This document shows positions 1 to 7,174 of a DNA stretch of 64,000 bases, piece by piece; within the stretch, counting starts at the first letter, position 1; every line of letters begins with the position of its first letter. The notes under the pieces were generated by a model. It ran no database searches, had not been told where the DNA came from, and worked only from the letters and a program-made list of their open reading frames with translations. The stretch comes from Pseudomonadota bacterium (GTDB lineage: Bacteria > Pseudomonadota > Gammaproteobacteria > Burkholderiales > Burkholderiaceae_C). Both the position numbers and the translations under genes were made by a program. The stretch lies in assembly GCA_020161065.1 (NCBI GenBank), contig JAIUPH010000019.1, positions 62,001 to 126,000 of the forward strand, written 5' to 3'.

Positions 1-684
1 CATGAACGAGCGCGTCATGCGGCTGATGTAGGCCATCGAGAACGCGCCCAGCAGCGCCGCCGGCAGCGCCAGGTGCGACAGCGCGTTGCGAAAAGCCTCC
101 CACTCGCCGGCCCACGCGGTGTCCAGCAGCAGCAGCCCGGTGACGGGCGTCAGCGTGTACTCGTACGTCACGTCGATGCGCCCCGGCCCGGCCACCCAGC
201 CCAGCTTGGCGTAGAACACCACCAGCGCCATCAGGCCCAGCCAGAACACCGGCACCGAGTAGCCGGCCAGCCCCAGCACGCGCACCGCCTGGTCGACCCA
301 GCCGCCGCGCCGCACCGCCGCCCACACGCCCAGCGGCACGCCGAGGCCGGCGCCGATCAGGATGCCGGCGGTGGCCAGCTCCAGCGTCGCCGGAAAGGCG
401 CGCAGCAGGTCTTGCAGCACCGGGCGGCTGGTCAGCACCGACGTGCCGAAGTCGCCGGCCGACACCTTCTGCAGATAACGCCAGAACTGCTGGTAGCGCG
501 GCAGGTCCAACCCCAGCTCGGCGCGTACGCGCTGCACCACGTGCTCCGGCGCGCGGTCGCCGGCGATGGCGATCACCGGGTCGATCGGCACCACGCGGCC
601 GATGAAGAAGGTGACCGCCAGCAGCCCCAGGTAGGTGACGGCGATCACGGCGGCGAAGCTCGCCGCCGCGCGCAGCCGACGCAT
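1..684 (-). CDS. ABC transporter permease, DppB/OppB type (3' end outside window)
   Basis: The minus strand reads open from an ATG at 684 to the window edge, giving the first 228 residues of an inner-membrane permease of the peptide (DppB/OppB) family. It has a TM helix near residues 10-30 (LGLLAVTFFIGRVVPIDPV), then the periplasmic stretch ending in GDFGTSVLTSRPV, followed by the conserved core with ATLELATAGILIG and GYSVPVFWLGLM. DppB-type proteins are usually about 310-335 aa, so roughly 100 residues are missing. The start codon overlaps the stop of the upstream binding-protein gene (TGATG), so the two are one translationally coupled operon; DppC/D/F partners would lie to the left. Next to a murein-recycling cluster, import of murein peptides is a reasonable guess but not shown. 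Confidence 0.9.
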   Translation of the reverse strand, partial: MRRLRAAASFAAVIAVTYLGLLAVTFFIGRVVPIDPVIAIAGDRAPEHVVQRVRAELGLDLPRYQQFWRYLQKVSAGDFGTSVLTSRPVLQDLLRAFPATLELATAGILIGAGLGVPLGVWAAVRRGGWVDQAVRVLGLAGYSVPVFWLGLMALVVFYAKLGWVAGPGRIDVTYEYTLTPVTGLLLLDTAWAGEWEAFRNALSHLALPAALLGAFSMAYISRMTRSFM

Positions 685-2303
685 CAGCGTTTGGTCACCT
701 TGAAGAGATAGGTGGAATCGGACGTTGGGCCGAGCTGCAGCCCTTCGACGTTGTTGCGGAACGCCGCCACCTCGATCTGCTGGAACAGCATCACGAAGGG
801 GCTGCTGCGGCGGAACTCGGCCTGGATCTCGTCGTACATCGCTTTGCGCTTGTTGGCGTCGCGCTCCAGCACCGCAGCGTCGCTTTGCCGGGTCAGCTCG
901 GGAATCGCCCAGGCGTTGCGCCAGGCCAGCGGCTTGCTTTTGGCGTCGTCGCCGTTGTCGGGGTTGCGCGCGAAGGTGTCGGCGTTGGTATGCGGGTCCC
1001 AGTAGTCGGCGCCCCAGGTGCCGATGTAGATGTCGTGCTGGCGGGCGCGGTACTTGGTCAGTGTCTGCTTGCCGTCGCCGGGGATCAGCTCCAGCTCGAT
1101 GCCGCCGCGCTTGAGGCTTTGCTGCATCGCCTCGGCGATGGCGGTGATCGGCTGCACGCTGCGCGTGTCCATCGTCACCTTGAAGCCGTTGGGGAACCCC
1201 GCTTTCGCCAGCAAGGCTTTGGCCTTGTCGACGTCCAGCTTGTAGGGCTTGGCGCTGGACGCGCCCAGCATCCCCGCGGGCAGGAAGTTCTGGTGCACGA
1301 CGCCGATGTTCTTCATGATGGTGTCGCCGATCGCCTGGTAGTCGACCAGCCACTTGAAGGCCTCGCGCACCTCGGGCTTGGCCAGCGTCGCGTTCTTCTG
1401 GTTCAGGCTGAAGTAGTAAAGCGTGCCCTTGGCGGTGGCGGTGGTCTTCACCTCCTTGTGGACCGACAGCGCCTGCAGGTCCTGCGGGCCCAGGTTGCGC
1501 GCGATGTCGACGTCGCCCTTTTCCAGCAGCAGGCGTTGCGTGGCCGGCTCCTTCAGGTGGCGGTAGAGCACGCGCGCCAGCGCCGGCTTCGGGCCCCAGT
1601 AGTTGTCGTTGCGCTCCATCGCGACGACCTCGTTGGCGCGCCATTCGCGGATCTTCAGCGGCCCCGATCCGGCGTACGCCGTCTTCAGCCAGCCGTAGCC
1701 CATGTCGCCGTTGGCTTCCTTGGACAGCACCAGCTTCTTGTCCACCACCGCGGCGACGTTGGCGGTCAGGCAGTTGAGCACGAAGCTGGGCGCGAACACC
1801 TTGTCGGTGGTGAGCGTCAGCGTCAGCGCGCCGGTCTGCTTGATGCGCTCGCGCACGTTGTCCTTGGCGAAGCCGAACTGCGTCAGGATGAAGGCCGGCG
1901 TCTTGTCCAGCAGCACGGCGCGCTGCAGCGACCACACCACGTCTTCGGCCGTCAGCGCGTTGCCGCTGGCGAACTTCAGCCCCGGCTTCAGCTCGAAGCT
2001 GAAGGTCTTGCCGTCGGCGCTGACGCTCCAGCTCTTGGCGAGGTCGCCCACCAGCTTGGACGGGTCGGAGACGTCGAAGCGCAGCAGCCGGTCGTAGGCG
2101 TTGCCCATCACCTCGCCGGCCGAGATCTCGAAGGCCTCGGCCGGGTCCAGCGTGATGATGTCGTCGAAGGCGGCGGCGACGACCAGCGTGTCCTTGGGCG
2201 TGGCCGCCTGCAGCGGCGGCGCGCCGGCGGCGGCCAGCAGGGTGAGCAGGGCGGCGGCGGCGGCCGCGCGGCGGTTCAGCGGTGGAAGCGGTGGAAACGA
2301 CAT
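684..2303 (-). CDS. ABC transporter substrate-binding protein, family 5 (DppA/OppA-like)
   Basis: A 539-aa periplasmic solute-binding protein of extracellular family 5 (SBP_bac_5). The N-terminus is a cleavable signal peptide ending near GAPPLQAATPKD. Family features follow: an FDDIITLDPAEAFEISAGE start of the mature protein, KSWSVSADGKTFSFELKPG, and LTAEDVVWSLQRAV. The ATG at 2303 is chosen over the longer reading (2408) because the signal peptide starts there and AAGGA lies 8 nt upstream; the extra 35 residues would be Pro/Arg-rich non-family sequence. It is first in an operon with the permease. Only 44 nt separate it from the divergent serine hydrolase, so the two promoters must overlap. 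It probably binds peptides; murein tripeptide (MppA-like role) is possible from context only. Confidence 0.92.
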   Translation of the reverse strand: MSFPPLPPLNRRAAAAAALLTLLAAAGAPPLQAATPKDTLVVAAAFDDIITLDPAEAFEISAGEVMGNAYDRLLRFDVSDPSKLVGDLAKSWSVSADGKTFSFELKPGLKFASGNALTAEDVVWSLQRAVLLDKTPAFILTQFGFAKDNVRERIKQTGALTLTLTTDKVFAPSFVLNCLTANVAAVVDKKLVLSKEANGDMGYGWLKTAYAGSGPLKIREWRANEVVAMERNDNYWGPKPALARVLYRHLKEPATQRLLLEKGDVDIARNLGPQDLQALSVHKEVKTTATAKGTLYYFSLNQKNATLAKPEVREAFKWLVDYQAIGDTIMKNIGVVHQNFLPAGMLGASSAKPYKLDVDKAKALLAKAGFPNGFKVTMDTRSVQPITAIAEAMQQSLKRGGIELELIPGDGKQTLTKYRARQHDIYIGTWGADYWDPHTNADTFARNPDNGDDAKSKPLAWRNAWAIPELTRQSDAAVLERDANKRKAMYDEIQAEFRRSSPFVMLFQQIEVAAFRNNVEGLQLGPTSDSTYLFKVTKR

Positions 2304-2347
2304 GGGGGAGGTCCTTGGGTGGGGCCTGTGAGGCGGCGCAACATACC

Positions 2348-3730
2348 ATGCAGCCCATGCGTGCCGCTCTCCTCGCCCCGACGCTGGCCCTCTTGTTGGC
2401 CCCCACACTGGCCCCGACGCTGGCCCTCGCGCTGGCCTTGCTCACCGGATGCTCGACGATGCAGCCCCTCCCCGCCCTTGACCGTGAACTGGCCGCGCTG
2501 GTCGGCGACCCCCAGGCCACGGTGGCGCCGGTGGCCGCGGTCGCCGCGCTGGCCATCCGCGACGGCCGCGTCGTCTACGCCAACCAGTTCGGCATCCGCC
2601 ACCCGGCCGCGCCGGCGTTGCCGGTGACCGCGGCCACGCGCTTTCGCGTCGCGTCGATCTCCAAGCTGGTGGTGGCACTCGGCGTGCTGCGCCTGGTCGA
2701 GGCCGGCCGGCTCGACCTGGACGCCGACGTCAGCGCCGTGCTGGGCTGGACGCTGCGCCACCCGCAGTTCCCCGAGCTGCCGATCACGCTGCGCCTGCTG
2801 CTCAGCCACCGCTCGGGCCTGTCCGACGGCGGCGAGCGATATGGGTTCGACGGCCGCACCAAACTGCAGGACGTGCTGCAGCCGCAAGGCGCGCTCTATG
2901 CCGACGGCCTGAACTGGCGCCGCGACACGCGGCCGGGCAGCGACTTCGAGTACGTCAACCTGAACTACGGCGTGATCGCCCAGGTGATGGAGCGCGCCGG
3001 CGGCGAGCGCTTCGACCGCCTGATGCAGCGCCTGGTGCTGCAGCCCTTGGGCCTGCAAGGCGGCTTCGACCCGTCGCAATGGCCGCGCGCCGAACAACTC
3101 GACGTGGCCGCGATGCTGCGCAAGCGCAGCGACGACGGCGTTTGGAACCCCGCCGGCCTCTGGGTGCTGCAGGCCGACGACTTCCGCGACCGGCCGGCGC
3201 CAGCGCCCGCCGGACTGGATGGTTATGTGGTGGGCAGCAACGGCACGCTGTTCGGCCCGCAGGGGCGGCTGCGCATCTCGGTGCAAGGCCTGGGCGTGGT
3301 GATGCAGATGCTGCTGGACCGGGGCCGGCACCAGGGCCAGGCCTTTCTGCGGCCCGAGTCGGTGGCGCTGCTGGCCAGCGAGCAATGGCGGCGCACGGGG
3401 CCGCCGCCGAAAGACGGCGAGAACGTCGGCGCCTGCGCCTGGGGCCTGGGCGTGCAGATCTTCACCGACCGCGCCGAGCCCGGCTGCGGCGACCGCCTGG
3501 TCGACGGCGGCGGCTTCCAGGGCTTCGGCCACACCGGCGACGCCTACGGCCTGATGGGCCTGTTCGCGCTGGACCCGGCCACGCGGCGCGGCATGGTGGT
3601 CATCGTCAACGGTCCCGGCGTCGACCCGCAAGCGTTTCCGCCGCACTACTCGGCGCTGTACCGCTGGCAGGAGATTGCCGCCACCGCGGTGTGGCGGCAT
3701 GCGCTGCAGGGCGCATCATTGCAGCCATGA
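2348..3730 (+). CDS. Serine hydrolase lipoprotein, beta-lactamase/PBP-like (class C fold)
   Basis: A 460-aa member of the serine beta-lactamase/transpeptidase-like family. The N-terminus is a lipoprotein signal with an unusually long, repetitive hydrophobic core and lipobox LTGC (Cys about residue 35). The three catalytic motifs are visible: SISK (Ser103, Lys106), YVN in EYVNLNYG, and HTG in GFGHTGDAYG near the C-terminus. Such proteins act on D-Ala-containing peptides or other esters and amides in the periplasm; many are not true beta-lactamases. The start at 2348 is preferred (2357 also possible); upstream codons overlap the divergent gene. Its stop overlaps the murQ start (ATGA), so it heads the murein-recycling operon and probably acts on murein peptides. 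Confidence 0.85.
   Translation: MQPMRAALLAPTLALLLAPTLAPTLALALALLTGCSTMQPLPALDRELAALVGDPQATVAPVAAVAALAIRDGRVVYANQFGIRHPAAPALPVTAATRFRVASISKLVVALGVLRLVEAGRLDLDADVSAVLGWTLRHPQFPELPITLRLLLSHRSGLSDGGERYGFDGRTKLQDVLQPQGALYADGLNWRRDTRPGSDFEYVNLNYGVIAQVMERAGGERFDRLMQRLVLQPLGLQGGFDPSQWPRAEQLDVAAMLRKRSDDGVWNPAGLWVLQADDFRDRPAPAPAGLDGYVVGSNGTLFGPQGRLRISVQGLGVVMQMLLDRGRHQGQAFLRPESVALLASEQWRRTGPPPKDGENVGACAWGLGVQIFTDRAEPGCGDRLVDGGGFQGFGHTGDAYGLMGLFALDPATRRGMVVIVNGPGVDPQAFPPHYSALYRWQEIAATAVWRHALQGASLQP
2375..2428 (+). repeat. 18-nt direct repeat inside a signal-peptide coding region
   Basis: GCCCCGACGCTGGCCCTC occurs identically at 2375-2392 and 2411-2428, with a related partial copy between them (about 2399-2413). 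It encodes the reiterated APTLA pattern of the serine hydrolase signal peptide, which suggests replication slippage has lengthened the hydrophobic core. Confidence 0.7.
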
Positions 3731-4653
3731 CGCCCCCGACGCCCCTGACGCCCGTGACGCCCCTGAAGCCTGGCACCGAGACCCCGCACGGCGAGCACGC
3801 CGAACTCGACCGTTATCCCACCGACCGATTGCTGCGCACGCTGGTCGACGACCAGGCGCAGGCGCTGGCCGCGGTGCAGGCCGCGGCGCCGCAGCTGGCG
3901 CGCGCGGTGGACGCGGCGCTGCCGCGCATCAACGCCGGCGGGCGGCTGGTCTACGTGGGCGCCGGCACCTCGGGGCGGCTGGGGCTGCTGGACAGCGTGG
4001 AGCTGAACCCCACCTTCAGCTGGCCGGCCGAGCGCGCGCTGGCGTTGATCGCCGGCGGCCGCGGCGCGCTGTTCGAAGCGGTGGAAGGCGCCGAAGACGA
4101 GCGCGAGCAAGGCGCGATCGACATCCGCCTGCACGAGCTGGGCAGCGACGACGTGGCGCTGCTGCTCGCCGCCTCGGGCAGCACGCCCTACGTGCTGGGC
4201 GCCTGCGAGGCGGCGCGCGCGGCCGGCGCGCTGACGCTGGGCTTTTCCAACAACCCCGGCGCGCCGCTGGTGCAGGCCGCCGAGATCGGCATCGTGCTGG
4301 ACACCGGGCCCGAGCTGGTGTCGGGCAGCACGCGGCTGAAGGCCGGCACGGCGCAGAAGATCGCGCTCAACAGCTTCTCGACCGCGCTGATGGTGCGGCT
4401 GCACAAGGTCTACGGCAACCTGATGGTCGACCTGCGCGCCACCAACGCCAAGCTGCGCCGCCGCGCGCTGGCGCTGACGATGCGCGCCAGCGGCGCCGAC
4501 GAGCTGGCCGCCGAGCGCGCGCTGCGCGACAGCGGCTTTCGCGTGAAGGTGGCCATCGTCGCGCTGCGCCAGAACGTCTCGGTCCATGAAGCCGCGGCGC
4601 GGCTGCAAGCGCACGACGGCGACTTGCGCGCCGCGTTGGCCGCTGCCGGTTGA
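3727..4653 (+). CDS. murQ: N-acetylmuramic acid 6-phosphate etherase
   Basis: A 308-aa MurQ, which cleaves the D-lactyl ether of MurNAc-6-phosphate to give GlcNAc-6-phosphate and D-lactate in the cytoplasm, the key step of MurNAc recycling. It carries the SIS sugar-phosphate-binding domain with GAGTSGRLGLLDSVE (residues ~78-92), the catalytic-region signature VEGAEDE, ASGSTPYVLGA, and the family hallmark LKAGTAQKIALNSFSTALM. The length matches the family (about 300). The first ~20 residues are Pro/Thr-rich (PTPLTPVTPLKP), probably disordered. The ATG overlaps the stop of the serine hydrolase gene (ATGA). It is followed by an AmpG/MurT-like transporter, a typical partner. Confidence 0.97.
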   Translation: MTPPTPLTPVTPLKPGTETPHGEHAELDRYPTDRLLRTLVDDQAQALAAVQAAAPQLARAVDAALPRINAGGRLVYVGAGTSGRLGLLDSVELNPTFSWPAERALALIAGGRGALFEAVEGAEDEREQGAIDIRLHELGSDDVALLLAASGSTPYVLGACEAARAAGALTLGFSNNPGAPLVQAAEIGIVLDTGPELVSGSTRLKAGTAQKIALNSFSTALMVRLHKVYGNLMVDLRATNAKLRRRALALTMRASGADELAAERALRDSGFRVKVAIVALRQNVSVHEAAARLQAHDGDLRAALAAAG

Positions 4654-4657
4654 GCCG

Positions 4658-6019
4658 GTGTCAGGTCGTCTTCCGCGGGCCGAGCGCCGGGCCGCTCCCA
4701 AGCCGGCCCGCATCCCCTCGGGGGATCGGCCGACGTACCCGTCGGCCGAGGGGCTCTCATCCCCATGGTGGTGGGTGCCCAGCCTGTATTACGGCCAGGG
4801 CCTGCCCTATGTCGTGGTGATGACGCTGGCGGTCGTCCTCTACAAGAACCTCGGCCTCGACAACGCGGCGATCGCGCTCTACACGAGCTGGCTCTACCTG
4901 CCCTGGGTGATCAAGCCGCTGTGGTCGCCGCTCGTCGACCTGCTGCGCAGCAAGCGCTGGTGGATCGTCACGCTGCAGCTCGTCATCGGCGCGGCGCTGG
5001 CCGCGGTGGCGCTGACGCTGCCGACGAGCGGCTTCTTCCGCCTCAGCCTGGCGGTGTTCTGGCTGCTGGCCTTCGCGTCGGCCACGCACGACATCGCGGC
5101 CGACGGCTTCTACATGCTGGCGCTGCCGCAGCACCAGCAGGCGGCCTTCGTCGGCGTGCGCAGCCTGTTCTACCGGGTGGCGATGATCAGCGGCCAGGGC
5201 GGCCTGGTCTACGCCGCCGGCCGGCTGACCGAGCGGCTCGGCGGCCCGGTGCCGGCCTGGCAGGCGGTGTTCTTCGGCCTGGCCGCGATCTTCGGCGGAC
5301 TGTTCCTGTGGCACCAGTGGCGGCTGCCGCGGCCGGCGGCCGACCACGCCACCACCGCCGGCGGGCAGGACCTGTGGCGCGGCTTCGGGGAGACCTTCGC
5401 GTCGTTCTTCCGCCGGCCCGACATCGGCCTCGTGCTGGCCTTCCTGCTGCTGTTCCGCCTGGGCGAGGCGCAGCTCGTCAAGCTGGTCACGCCCTTTTTG
5501 CTGGACCCGCGGGCGCAAGGCGGGCTGGCGCTGTCCACCGCCGACGTCGGCCTGGTCTACGGCACCGTGGGCGTCGGCGCGCTCACGGCCGGCGGGCTGC
5601 TGGGCGGCTGGGTGATCTCGCGCCACGGCCTGATGCGCTGGCTGTGGCCGATGGTGGCGGCGATCCACCTGCCCAACCTGTTGTTCGTCGCGCTGGCGGC
5701 CTGGCAGCCGCAAAGCCTGGCCCTCATCACCGCCGCGGTGGCCTGCGAGCAGTTCGGCTACGGCTTCGGCTTCGCGGCCTACCTGATGTTCATGATCTGG
5801 GTGGCCGACGGCCCCGCCAAGACCGCGCACTACGCCTTGTGCACCGGCTTCATGGCGCTGGGCATGATGCTGCCCGGCATGTCGAGCGGCTGGCTGCAGC
5901 AGCAGATGGGCTACGCGCCGTTCTTCGGCTGGGTGTGCCTGTGCACGCTGCCCTCGGTGTGGGTGGCGGCGAAGCTGCGCATCCCGGCGGACTTCGGCCG
6001 CAAGGAAGCGCAGACGTGA
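4658..6019 (+). CDS. MFS transporter, AmpG/MurT-like (PAT family)
   Basis: A polytopic inner-membrane major-facilitator protein (about 12 TM) resembling AmpG, the anhydromuropeptide permease, and MurT-type MurNAc transporters. The family pattern is visible at the start: LYYGQGLPYVVVMTLAVVLY, TSWLYLPWVIKPLWSPLVD and RSKRWW, followed by SATHDIAADGFYM. The start is uncertain: no in-frame ATG precedes TM1 except one deep in murQ (4586). GTG at 4658 lies just after the murQ stop but would translate the intergenic repeat; GTG at 4775 would start directly in TM1. ATG 4765 is out of frame. Its stop overlaps the next start (GTGA). With murQ upstream and a kinase downstream, import of MurNAc or anhydromuropeptides is the likely job. 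Confidence 0.85.
   Translation: MSGRLPRAERRAAPKPARIPSGDRPTYPSAEGLSSPWWWVPSLYYGQGLPYVVVMTLAVVLYKNLGLDNAAIALYTSWLYLPWVIKPLWSPLVDLLRSKRWWIVTLQLVIGAALAAVALTLPTSGFFRLSLAVFWLLAFASATHDIAADGFYMLALPQHQQAAFVGVRSLFYRVAMISGQGGLVYAAGRLTERLGGPVPAWQAVFFGLAAIFGGLFLWHQWRLPRPAADHATTAGGQDLWRGFGETFASFFRRPDIGLVLAFLLLFRLGEAQLVKLVTPFLLDPRAQGGLALSTADVGLVYGTVGVGALTAGGLLGGWVISRHGLMRWLWPMVAAIHLPNLLFVALAAWQPQSLALITAAVACEQFGYGFGFAAYLMFMIWVADGPAKTAHYALCTGFMALGMMLPGMSSGWLQQQMGYAPFFGWVCLCTLPSVWVAAKLRIPADFGRKEAQT
4676..4753 (+). repeat. Two-hairpin intergenic repeat, copy 1
   Basis: 58 nt (4676-4733) are identical to 43865-43922. The 5' half can form CGGGCCG/CGGCCCG. The 3' half forms a longer hairpin at 4714-4753: CCCCTCGG and TCGGCCGACG on the 5' side, loop TACC, then CGTCGGCCGAGGGG, with an 8-nt bulge on the 5' side. 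The second copy differs in the stem by paired changes (ACG/CGT here, ATG/CAT there), so base pairing is conserved. The 3' arm supplies GAGGGG, a potential ribosome-binding site in front of the following gene. Confidence 0.85.
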
Positions 6020-7167
6020 GCGCCCGACCGACTCTCCAACGTCTGGCATCACTGGACGCCTTCCGCGGCTTCGCCATCGCCGGCATGGTGCTGGTCAACA
6101 ACCCCGGCGACTGGAACGCGCTGTACGCGCCGCTGGCCCACGCGGCCTGGAACGGCTGGACCTTCACCGACTGGATCTTCCCGTTCTTCCTGTTCATCGC
6201 CGGCGTCTCGATGACGATCTCGCTCGACGCCCGCGCCGCCGCCGGCGCCTCGCGTCGAACGTTGGCGCTGACGATGGCGCGCCGCGCCGCGCTGATCATC
6301 GCCATCGGCCTGCTGCTCAACTGGGTGCCGCGCTTCGACCTCGCCACCGTTCGCATCCCCGGCGTGCTGCAACGCATCGGCCTGTGCGTGCTGCTGGCCG
6401 CGCCCATCGTGCTGGCCTGGCGCTGGCGCGGCGTGCTGGCCTGGATCGTCGGCCTGTGCGCGCTGTACGCGCTGCTGATGCTGGCGGTGCCGGTGCCCGA
6501 CGCGCAAGGCGTGGTCGCCGCCGGCGCGCTGGAGCCCGGCCGCGACTTCGGCGCCTGGCTGGACCGCCTGCTGCTGGGCCCCCATCTGTGGGCGGCGTCC
6601 AAGACCTGGGACCCCGAAGGCCTGGTCAGCACGCTGCCGGCGCTGGGCACGCTGCTCTCGGGCGTGCTGGCCGGGCGCTTCCTGGCCGCGCCGCGACCGG
6701 CGGCCGAGCGCACGGTGTGGCTGCTGCTGGCCGGGCTGGCGCTGCTGGCGCTGGGCGAGGCGATGGACCGGCTCTTCATGCCCATCAACAAGAGCCTGTG
6801 GACGCCGTCGTACATGGTCTTCATGGACGGCTGGGCCTTGCTGGTGTTCGGCGCCTTCTACTGGCTGCTGGACGCAGCGCCGCAAGCCCGGCTGCGCGCG
6901 GCCAGCGCGCGCGCCTTCGAGCCGCTGGTCATCTACGGCATGAACGCGCTCTTGATCTTTGCCGTCTCGGGCCTGGTCGCCAAGCTGATGCTGTTCTTCA
7001 AGGCGGGCGACCCGCCGCAGTCGTTGAAGGCCTGGACTTACGCGCCGATCCAGGCGCTGCCGCTGGCGCCGCGCGACGCTTCGCTGCTGTGGGCGCTGCT
7101 GTTCAACGGCGCGATGTTCGCGCTGGCCTGGTGGCTGTGGCGCCGCCGCTGGTTCTTCAAGGCCTGA
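6016..7167 (+). CDS. nagX: DUF5009/NagX-like membrane protein (HGSNAT-related acyltransferase fold)
   Basis: A 383-aa multi-spanning membrane protein (about 10 TM) of the family that includes bacterial NagX and human heparan-alpha-glucosaminide N-acetyltransferase. The N-terminus has the signature RLASLDAFRGFAIAGMVLVN and DWIFPFFLFIAGVSM. VPRFDLATVRIPGVLQRIGL, GLVSTLPALGTLLSGVLAG and VIYGMNALLIFAVSG also match the family. nagX genes sit in GlcNAc-utilisation loci of other proteobacteria, where transport or acetylation of amino sugars at the membrane is proposed; the biochemical role remains uncertain. The GTG start at 6016 overlaps the transporter's TGA (GTGA), and only 7 nt separate it from the glycosidase gene, so it is part of the murQ operon. 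Confidence 0.85.
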   Translation: MSARPTLQRLASLDAFRGFAIAGMVLVNNPGDWNALYAPLAHAAWNGWTFTDWIFPFFLFIAGVSMTISLDARAAAGASRRTLALTMARRAALIIAIGLLLNWVPRFDLATVRIPGVLQRIGLCVLLAAPIVLAWRWRGVLAWIVGLCALYALLMLAVPVPDAQGVVAAGALEPGRDFGAWLDRLLLGPHLWAASKTWDPEGLVSTLPALGTLLSGVLAGRFLAAPRPAAERTVWLLLAGLALLALGEAMDRLFMPINKSLWTPSYMVFMDGWALLVFGAFYWLLDAAPQARLRAASARAFEPLVIYGMNALLIFAVSGLVAKLMLFFKAGDPPQSLKAWTYAPIQALPLAPRDASLLWALLFNGAMFALAWWLWRRRWFFKA

Positions 7168-7174
7168 TCGACGC

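Noticed and set aside
2348-3730. Calling the serine hydrolase an AmpC beta-lactamase
   Set aside because: The third motif is HTG in an atypical context and the sequence diverges from AmpC; no adjacent ampR. Kept as beta-lactamase-like hydrolase.
4765-7167. A continuous 800-codon frame starting at ATG 4765
   Set aside because: The first ~417 codons are out of frame with the clear MFS protein; only the part from GTG 6016 is real (NagX-like).
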